From contig CACAFC010000005.1 of assembly GCA_902531765.1 (NCBI GenBank), forward strand, positions 1-64,000: a stretch of DNA of 64,000 nt, given 5' to 3'. Positions 58,943 through 64,000 of this stretch are shown here, one piece after another. The notes beneath the pieces were generated by a model. That model was not told the DNA's origin, did not search any database, and worked only from the letters and a program-made list of their open reading frames with translations. The stretch's first letter is position 1. The number at the start of each line of letters is the position of its first letter. Source of the stretch: an uncultured Pelagibacteraceae bacterium. Its GTDB lineage: Bacteria > Pseudomonadota > Alphaproteobacteria > Pelagibacterales > Pelagibacteraceae. The translations under genes and the position numbers were made by a program.

Positions 58943-60242
58943 ATTGGTAAAAAATTTATTGCCAAAAAGATTATTCTACAGAGCTTTATTAATAGTTGCT
59001 ATTCCAGTGATTTTAATTCAATTAATAATTACAATAGTTTTTTTTGATAGTCTTTGGATAAAAACCAATAAAGGAATGACACGAGCATTAGTTAGTGAAA
59101 TTCAAACTTTTATTGAAGTTTATAGTAATGACAATTACGAAAAAGATGACATTAAAAATATTTTTTCATTATATCAAGATTTGAATATTGAATTTATTGA
59201 AAATGATGATTTTAATTTTTCTTACAATGAAAGATGGTTTAGTCCAATTGATAGAACACTGAGGAGAGAATTAAAATCTAGGTTTGCATTAGAAATATTT
59301 TGGTTTGATACAACAAGCTATAAAGAGCTGGTTGATATAAGAATAAAATATCAAAATGGATATTTCAAATTCATTGTTCCTAAAGATAGACTAACAAGTA
59401 CATCTGCAAGATTGTTTGGATTATGGATAACTGTTCCAGCATTTATTGTTGTCATTATTTCACTAATATTTTTAAAAAATCAAACAAGACCAATAACAGC
59501 TTTAGCTAAAGCTGCTGAAAAATTTGGAAGAGGGGAAAATGTTGATGAATTTAAGCCTTCAGGTGCAGCTGAAATACGTCAAGCAGGCTATGAATTTGAT
59601 AGAATGAGAAAAAGAATAATGAGACATTTAAATCAAAGATCTGAGATGCTATCTGGGATTAGTCATGATTTAAGAACACCTTTAACAAGAATGAAATTAC
59701 AAACTGAGTTTATAAAAGATAAATCCTTAGCTGGTAAATTAACTGAGGACATAAATGAAATGGAAAAAATGCTTAATGAGTATTTACAGTTTACAAGCTC
59801 TTCATTCATTGAAAAAGATGAACTTTTTAACCTTAGTGATTTAATAGATAAAATTATAATCAAATATAATAACGAAAATATAACGAAAGAAATACCACCA
59901 AGAGTTTACTTAAATGGGCGAAAAAATTTAATTAAAAGATGTCTGAATAATCTTATAGAAAATTCTATTAAATACGGAAACAAAATAAATATTGAACTTA
60001 TTAAAAATAAAACAAACTTAGTAATAAAAGTTGAGGATGACGGTCCAGGAATACCAGATAGTGAATACGATAATGTATTTAAACCTTTCTATAAAATAGA
60101 TAAAGGAAGGGCGGACTCAAAATCTAGTGTAGGTCTTGGTCTATCAATAGCATCTGATATTGTCCGTTCTCATGGTGGTAGTATAAAATTAAATAAATCT
60201 AATTTAAACGGACTTGAAGTTAAGATTTTTTTACCCGTTTAA
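58923..60242 (+). CDS. EnvZ-like sensor histidine kinase
   Basis: A 439-residue membrane kinase. TM1 lies at about 21-43, a periplasmic sensor region of about 120 residues follows, TM2 is near 162-184 and then a HAMP domain (NQTRPITALAKAAEKFGRGE). The H-box SGISHDLRTPLTR has the phospho-His near 248, and the ATPase has N-box (NNLIENSIKYG), VEDDGPGIPD and GLGLSIASDI. The phosphorylation motif and HAMP are EnvZ-like. The signal is unknown. Its 3' end overlaps the convergent ubiK-like gene by 23 bp. Confidence 0.92.
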   Translation: MFYGLNKLVKNLLPKRLFYRALLIVAIPVILIQLIITIVFFDSLWIKTNKGMTRALVSEIQTFIEVYSNDNYEKDDIKNIFSLYQDLNIEFIENDDFNFSYNERWFSPIDRTLRRELKSRFALEIFWFDTTSYKELVDIRIKYQNGYFKFIVPKDRLTSTSARLFGLWITVPAFIVVIISLIFLKNQTRPITALAKAAEKFGRGENVDEFKPSGAAEIRQAGYEFDRMRKRIMRHLNQRSEMLSGISHDLRTPLTRMKLQTEFIKDKSLAGKLTEDINEMEKMLNEYLQFTSSSFIEKDELFNLSDLIDKIIIKYNNENITKEIPPRVYLNGRKNLIKRCLNNLIENSIKYGNKINIELIKNKTNLVIKVEDDGPGIPDSEYDNVFKPFYKIDKGRADSKSSVGLGLSIASDIVRSHGGSIKLNKSNLNGLEVKIFLPV

Positions 60243-60468
60243 TTTTTTTTTTTAAAACCTGTTTTTTTTCAAGTTTTTTTTCTAAATTTTCGACTCTTTT
60301 GGACAGAATATCAAATTCATCTTTACTCGTTAATTTCATTTTAAATACAATTTCATCTCTTTTTGATTTTAAAATGTTTACTATCTCATTTTTTAAGTCT
60401 CTGGATGAGACTAATCCTTGTTCTAAAAGTTTAGTAAATTTATCAAATACAAATTTTGAATTTTTCAT
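60220..60468 (-). CDS. ubiK: UbiK-like (BMFP domain) accessory factor
   Basis: An 82-residue, highly charged helical protein with LTSKDEFDILSKRVENLEKKLEK near 46-68, matching the C-terminal coiled-coil of UbiK/YqiC (LVSREEFDVQ... pattern in E. coli), and a basic lysine-rich tail. UbiK assists ubiquinone biosynthesis complexes and binds lipid. The short length and coiled-coil make the call moderately sure. It overlaps the kinase 3' end and is divergent from lgt across 50 bp. Confidence 0.78.
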   Translation of the reverse strand: MKNSKFVFDKFTKLLEQGLVSSRDLKNEIVNILKSKRDEIVFKMKLTSKDEFDILSKRVENLEKKLEKKQVLKKKIKRVKKS

Positions 60469-60518
60469 ATATTTATTTAATAAGTTATTATATCTTAACT
60501 CTATTATTATAATTAAAA

Positions 60519-61295
60519 ATGTTCATTAATAATTTTGACCCAGTTGCATTTAGTTTATTTTCTCTAGATTTTAGGTGGTATTCTTTATCTTATATATTTG
60601 GAATTCTTGCTGGATGGGTTTTGGCAAAAAGAATTTTTATAAAAGACGATAGTTTAAAAGAAAAATTCGATGATTACATTACTTTTATAATCTTGGGTAT
60701 TATAATTGGTGGTAGATTAGGTTACGTAATTTTTTATAATTTAGATTACTATTTAGTAAACCCTGTTGAAATTTTTAAAATTTGGAATGGAGGTATGTCA
60801 TTCCATGGAGGACTATTAGGTGTAATTATAATGAGTATGTGGTTTGCAAAAAAGCATAGTTATAATTCATACATTTATCTTGATGTTGTCTCTTTAGTTG
60901 CTCCTGTAGGAATCTTTTTTGGGCGTATTGCAAATTTTATTAATTCGGAGCTTTATGGGAAAGAAACTGCCTTACCATGGGGAGTTAAATTTGAAAAAAT
61001 TGATGAAATATATCGTCATCCATCTCAACTTTATGAAGCTTTTTTTGAGGGACTGTTATTGTTTTTTATATTGATATATTTTAGTAAAAGTTCATCAGCT
61101 AAAAATCCTGGTTTCATATCTGGAATATTTTTAATATTTTACTCTACATTCAGATTTCTAATAGAATTTTTAAGAATTCCAGATGAACAATTGGGTTATG
61201 TCTTGTTTAACTTTAGTATGGGACAAATTTTATGTTTAGTATTTTTTATATTTGGTTCTTATTTGACTTTAAAAAAATATGATCATCAAAAATAA
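60519..61295 (+). CDS. lgt: prolipoprotein diacylglyceryl transferase
   Basis: A 258-residue polytopic enzyme with about seven TMs. It has FRWYSLSYIFGIL near 20, GGRLGYVIFYN near 62, WNGGMSFHGGLLGVI near 89-103 and the Lgt signature GRIANFINSELYGKET near 135-150. It attaches diacylglycerol to lipobox cysteines, such as that of BamD here. Its 3' end overlaps the MidA-like gene by 17 bp. Confidence 0.95.
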   Translation: MFINNFDPVAFSLFSLDFRWYSLSYIFGILAGWVLAKRIFIKDDSLKEKFDDYITFIILGIIIGGRLGYVIFYNLDYYLVNPVEIFKIWNGGMSFHGGLLGVIIMSMWFAKKHSYNSYIYLDVVSLVAPVGIFFGRIANFINSELYGKETALPWGVKFEKIDEIYRHPSQLYEAFFEGLLLFFILIYFSKSSSAKNPGFISGIFLIFYSTFRFLIEFLRIPDEQLGYVLFNFSMGQILCLVFFIFGSYLTLKKYDHQK

Positions 61296-62328
61296 TTTTG
61301 AAATCTCTTTGGATAAATTTATCAATTTTGCTCTGTATGATAAAAAAAAGGGATACTATATGCAAAAAAGTCCTTTCGGACAAAAGGGTGATTTTATAAC
61401 TGCACCAAATATTTCCAGAATGTTTTCTGAGATGATAGCTATTTGGATTTTAGGGTTTTGGGAAAATTTAGGAAATCCAAAAAAAATTAATTTGGTAGAA
61501 CTTGGTGCGGGAAATGGTGAAATGATGAAAATTTTACTGGAAACTTTTAAAAAGTTTCCAGCATTTTTTAACTCATGTAATATTTTAATTCATGAAAAAA
61601 GTCTTAAATTAAAAAAAATTCAAAAAGATAAATTAGATAAAGATAAAATAATTTGGATTACCGATCTGAAAGAAATAAAAAAATTTCCAACTATCTTTAT
61701 TGCCAATGAATTTTTTGACGCAATGGCAATAAAACAATTTATTAAAAAAAAAGATATATGGTTTGAAAGATACGTAATTTTTAAAAATAAAAAAAAAGCC
61801 TTTTTTAATGAAAAAAGTTTTAATATGAGAAAATTTGAGAAAGAAATTGGTTATAATATTTCAAAAAATCAAAAATTTATTGAATACTCATTAGTTGGAG
61901 TAAGTTATTTAAAAAAAATCTCTGATATAATTAAAAAAAATAGCGGTGGTCTTCTAATAATAGATTACGGGTATATGGAAAAAAAAATGAAAAATACTCT
62001 CAAATCAATTTCAAATCACGAGCGCAGCAATGTTTTAGAAAATATTGGGAAATCAGATATTACCCATAATATTAATTTTTTTCTATTTAAGAAAATAATT
62101 AATCAATTGGGTGGTTTAAAAGATTTAATAACAACTCAAGGAAGCTTTTTAGTAAAATTAGGAATAAAAAATAGAGCTGAAATAATTTCACAAAATCAAA
62201 GCTTTTCAAAAAAAGCAGATATTTATTATAGATTAAAAAGACTAATAGATGAGAAAGAAATGGGAAATTTATTTAAGGTAATGTTTATTAAAAAGAAAAA
62301 TAATAAATATAAATTGGGGTTTAATTGA
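61279..62328 (+). CDS. MidA/NDUFAF7-family SAM-dependent methyltransferase
   Basis: A 349-residue protein. It opens ISLDKFINFALYDKKKGYYMQ and FGQKGDFITAPNISRMFSEMIA, with the SAM loop LVELGAGNGEMMKIL near 73-87, and later IANEFFDAMAIKQF near 141 and LLIIDYGYMEKKM near 229. The mitochondrial homologue NDUFAF7 methylates an arginine of complex I. A similar role in this bacterium is inferred. It overlaps lgt by 17 bp and pgeF by 4 bp. Confidence 0.88.
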   Translation: MIIKNNFEISLDKFINFALYDKKKGYYMQKSPFGQKGDFITAPNISRMFSEMIAIWILGFWENLGNPKKINLVELGAGNGEMMKILLETFKKFPAFFNSCNILIHEKSLKLKKIQKDKLDKDKIIWITDLKEIKKFPTIFIANEFFDAMAIKQFIKKKDIWFERYVIFKNKKKAFFNEKSFNMRKFEKEIGYNISKNQKFIEYSLVGVSYLKKISDIIKKNSGGLLIIDYGYMEKKMKNTLKSISNHERSNVLENIGKSDITHNINFFLFKKIINQLGGLKDLITTQGSFLVKLGIKNRAEIISQNQSFSKKADIYYRLKRLIDEKEMGNLFKVMFIKKKNNKYKLGFN

Positions 62329-63083
62329 TAGTTTCAAAAAAATTATCTAAACTAAAAGAAATTAAACATGGGTTTTTCAATAATAAAGGCGGGCGCTCGA
62401 CAGGTATTTATAAAAGCTTAAATTGTGGTCCAGGCTCTAATGACTACAAAACAAAAGTTTTTAAAAATTTAAGAATTGTAAAAAAAAAAATCGGTAAAAA
62501 TTTAAAAAATATTTTTTTACTCCATCAAATACATAGTAATAAATTTGTTTTCATCAATAAATATTCTAAGAACATAAAAAAAAAGAGTGCAGATGCAGTA
62601 ATTACTGACATTCCAAAATTGCCAATTGGAATTCTTACAGCTGATTGTGCACCAATATTAATTTATGATAAACAAAAAAAGATGGTAGCTGCTGTTCATG
62701 CTGGATGGAAAGGTGCATATAAAGGAATTATTTCAAAAGTAATAAATTTCATGATTAAAAAGGGCTGTGAAAAAAAGAATATAATTGCTGTTATAGGTCC
62801 TTGTATTTCCCAAAAAAGCTATAATGTAAAAGAAGATTTTAAAAGAAAATTCTTAAAAAAAGATAAAAGAAATAAAGTTTTTTTTAAAAAAAGAAAAAAC
62901 TTAATTTATTTTGATTTATCAAAATATGTTAAATTCCAACTCAAATTAATGAAAATCACAAATTTAGATACAATAAATATTGATACTTTTCCCAAAAAAA
63001 ATAATTTTTTTAGTGCAAGAAGGTCTTTGCATTTAAATCATGATGATTATGGTAGAAATATTTCACTAATTATGATTAATTAG
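62325..63083 (+). CDS. pgeF: PgeF/YfiH (laccase-domain) purine nucleoside phosphorylase-like enzyme
   Basis: 252 residues from a TTG start at 62325, overlapping the upstream stop (TTGATAG). It has HGFFNNKGGRSTGIY near 13, LTADCAPILIYD near 104, AAVHAGWKGAYKGI near 124 with the metal-binding His, and IGPCISQKSYNV near 158. Bacterial members edit misincorporated L-serine in muropeptide precursors or act as purine nucleoside phosphorylases, depending on the study. Next to lgt and MidA-like genes it lies in a common alphaproteobacterial order. Confidence 0.88.
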   Translation: MIVSKKLSKLKEIKHGFFNNKGGRSTGIYKSLNCGPGSNDYKTKVFKNLRIVKKKIGKNLKNIFLLHQIHSNKFVFINKYSKNIKKKSADAVITDIPKLPIGILTADCAPILIYDKQKKMVAAVHAGWKGAYKGIISKVINFMIKKGCEKKNIIAVIGPCISQKSYNVKEDFKRKFLKKDKRNKVFFKKRKNLIYFDLSKYVKFQLKLMKITNLDTINIDTFPKKNNFFSARRSLHLNHDDYGRNISLIMIN

Positions 63084-63092
63084 AGTTTCTCA

Positions 63093-64000
63093 ATGAAATT
63101 ATTAACTGGAAACAGCAATAAAGTTTTAAGTAAAAACATTGCTAAATATTTAAAAACAAAACTTGTAAATTCAAGTATTAGAAAATTTGCTGATGGTGAA
63201 ATTTATATTGAAATAAATGAAAATATAAGAGGAAATAGTATTTTTATTGTTCAATCTATCTCTTCTCCAGCAAATGATAATTTAATGGAATTATTGTTAT
63301 GCATTGATGCTCTTAAGAGGTCGTCTGCAAAAAATATAACAGCGGTAATACCGTATTTTGGATATGCAAGACAAGATAGAAAGGTTGTTCCAAGAACATC
63401 CATATCTGCAAAACTTGTTTCAAATTTAATAACTCAAGCTGGTGCTGATAGAGTGGTAACTGTAGATTTGCACGCAGGTCAAATTCAAGGTTTCTTTGAT
63501 ATTCCTGTTGATAACTTATTTTCTACTCCAATATTTGCAAGACACGCTAGAAAGAAAATTAAAAGTAAAAAAGTTATTTGTGTTGCACCTGATGTGGGAG
63601 GAACAGAAAGAGCTAGAGCACTTGGAAAACTTCTAAATGTAGGACTAGCTATTGTTGATAAAAGAAGACCAAAACCTGGGCAATCAGAAGTTATGAATAT
63701 TATTGGTGATGTAAAAGGACAAACTTGTATTTTAGTTGATGATATCATCGATTCAGGTGGCACAATTGTTAATGCGGCGAAAGCTTTGAAATCTCGAGGA
63801 GCAAAAGATGTTTATGTTTACATTACTCATGGGGTTTTAAGTGGAGATGCAATCAAAAAAATTAAAAGTTCAGTAATTAAAAATTTAGTTATAACCGATA
63901 CAATAGACAATGTTCATAAAACTAAAAATGTTAAAAATATTGAGGTTTTACCTATATCAGGTCTTATGGGTGAAGCAATAAAGAGAATTTCAAATTCAAC
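63093..64000 (+). CDS. prs: ribose-phosphate pyrophosphokinase, partial (C-terminus beyond window)
   Basis: The open frame from ATG at 63093 continues past the right edge; about 302 codons are visible of a usual 310-315. It opens [17 protein letters not shown] and has [10 protein letters not shown] near 32, [20 protein letters not shown] near 88, [11 protein letters not shown] near 124, [12 protein letters not shown] near 160 and the PRPP loop [16 protein letters not shown] near 212. It makes PRPP from ribose 5-phosphate and ATP. It lies 9 bp after pgeF. Confidence 0.96.
   Translation, partial: MKLLTGNSNKVLSKNIAKYLKTKLVNSSIRKFADGEIYIEINENIRGNSIFIVQSISSPANDNLMELLLCIDALKRSSAKNITAVIPYFGYARQDRKVVPRTSISAKLVSNLITQAGADRVVTVDLHAGQIQGFFDIPVDNLFSTPIFARHARKKIKSKKVICVAPDVGGTERARALGKLLNVGLAIVDKRRPKPGQSEVMNIIGDVKGQTCILVDDIIDSGGTIVNAAKALKSRGAKDVYVYITHGVLSGDAIKKIKSSVIKNLVITDTIDNVHKTKNVKNIEVLPISGLMGEAIKRISNS

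Overview
The window looks like a stretch of chromosome from a streamlined alphaproteobacterium of the SAR11 clade (Pelagibacterales, Candidatus Pelagibacter type). The grounds are the very low GC content, lysine/asparagine/isoleucine-rich proteins, gene spacings of 0-60 bp with many overlapping starts and stops, and typical alphaproteobacterial gene neighbours (uvrD-pepP, a full mra/fts/mur cluster ending in lpxC-bamD-ligA, carAB facing yqeY-dnaG-rpoD, a MarR-OmpR-EnvZ trio). I saw no insertion sequence, prophage or CRISPR array. The organism call is an inference, since no rRNA gene is present.

Layout. (1) 1-6.7 kb is a surface-polysaccharide type accessory block. It has a cut-off alkaline-phosphatase-like gene, two polytopic GT-C-like membrane proteins, an FkbM methyltransferase, a GNAT acetyltransferase, a GT2 glycosyltransferase and a DegT-type sugar aminotransferase. 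(2) 6.8-14 kb is housekeeping: a MazG-like pyrophosphohydrolase, fumC, an AsmA-like protein, uvrD and an aminopeptidase P. (3) 14.0-34.8 kb is an unbroken minus-strand division and cell-wall cluster, read from 34.8 kb downward: mraZ, ftsZ, rsmH, ftsL, ftsI, a murE-murF fusion, mraY, murD, ftsW, murG, murC, murB, ddl, ftsQ, an FtsA-like remnant, lpxC, bamD, ligA. A good sigma-70 promoter overlapped by three TGGG repeats with 10-bp period (a candidate MraZ operator) heads it. (4) 34.9-37.7 kb holds RNase P RNA, an AmiD-type amidase, mlaA, mlaC and two tRNA genes. (5) 37.7-46.4 kb is rpoD, dnaG, yqeY and, divergently, carA-carB. (6) 46.4-51.1 kb has a 2OG-Fe(II) oxygenase-like protein, an ELM1-family protein, trxB, an aberrant ADP-ribosylglycohydrolase-fold protein and an aspartate aminotransferase. 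(7) 51.1-56.9 kb is a tight plus-strand run: uvrB, a pteridine-reductase-like SDR, a dihydroneopterin-aldolase-like protein, uvrC, pgsA. (8) 56.9-64 kb has ilvE, the MarR/response regulator/histidine kinase trio, a UbiK-like protein, lgt, a MidA/NDUFAF7-like methyltransferase, pgeF and prs, which runs off the end.

Most striking observations. The ftsA position is occupied by a 233-residue protein that matches FtsA subdomains 1A/1C and the C-terminal amphipathic membrane helix, but lacks subdomains 2A/2B and the nucleotide-binding motifs. ftsZ has moved to the head of the cluster, yet keeps its C-terminal peptide. A tRNA gene with anticodon GAC has perfect stems and an encoded CCA but lacks both the D-loop GG and the T-loop TTC. 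It begins 3 nt after the rpoD stop codon. Other oddities are a DnaG primase missing three of four zinc ligands, the MurE-MurF fusion, and an ADP-ribosylglycohydrolase-like protein without its metal-binding aspartates.
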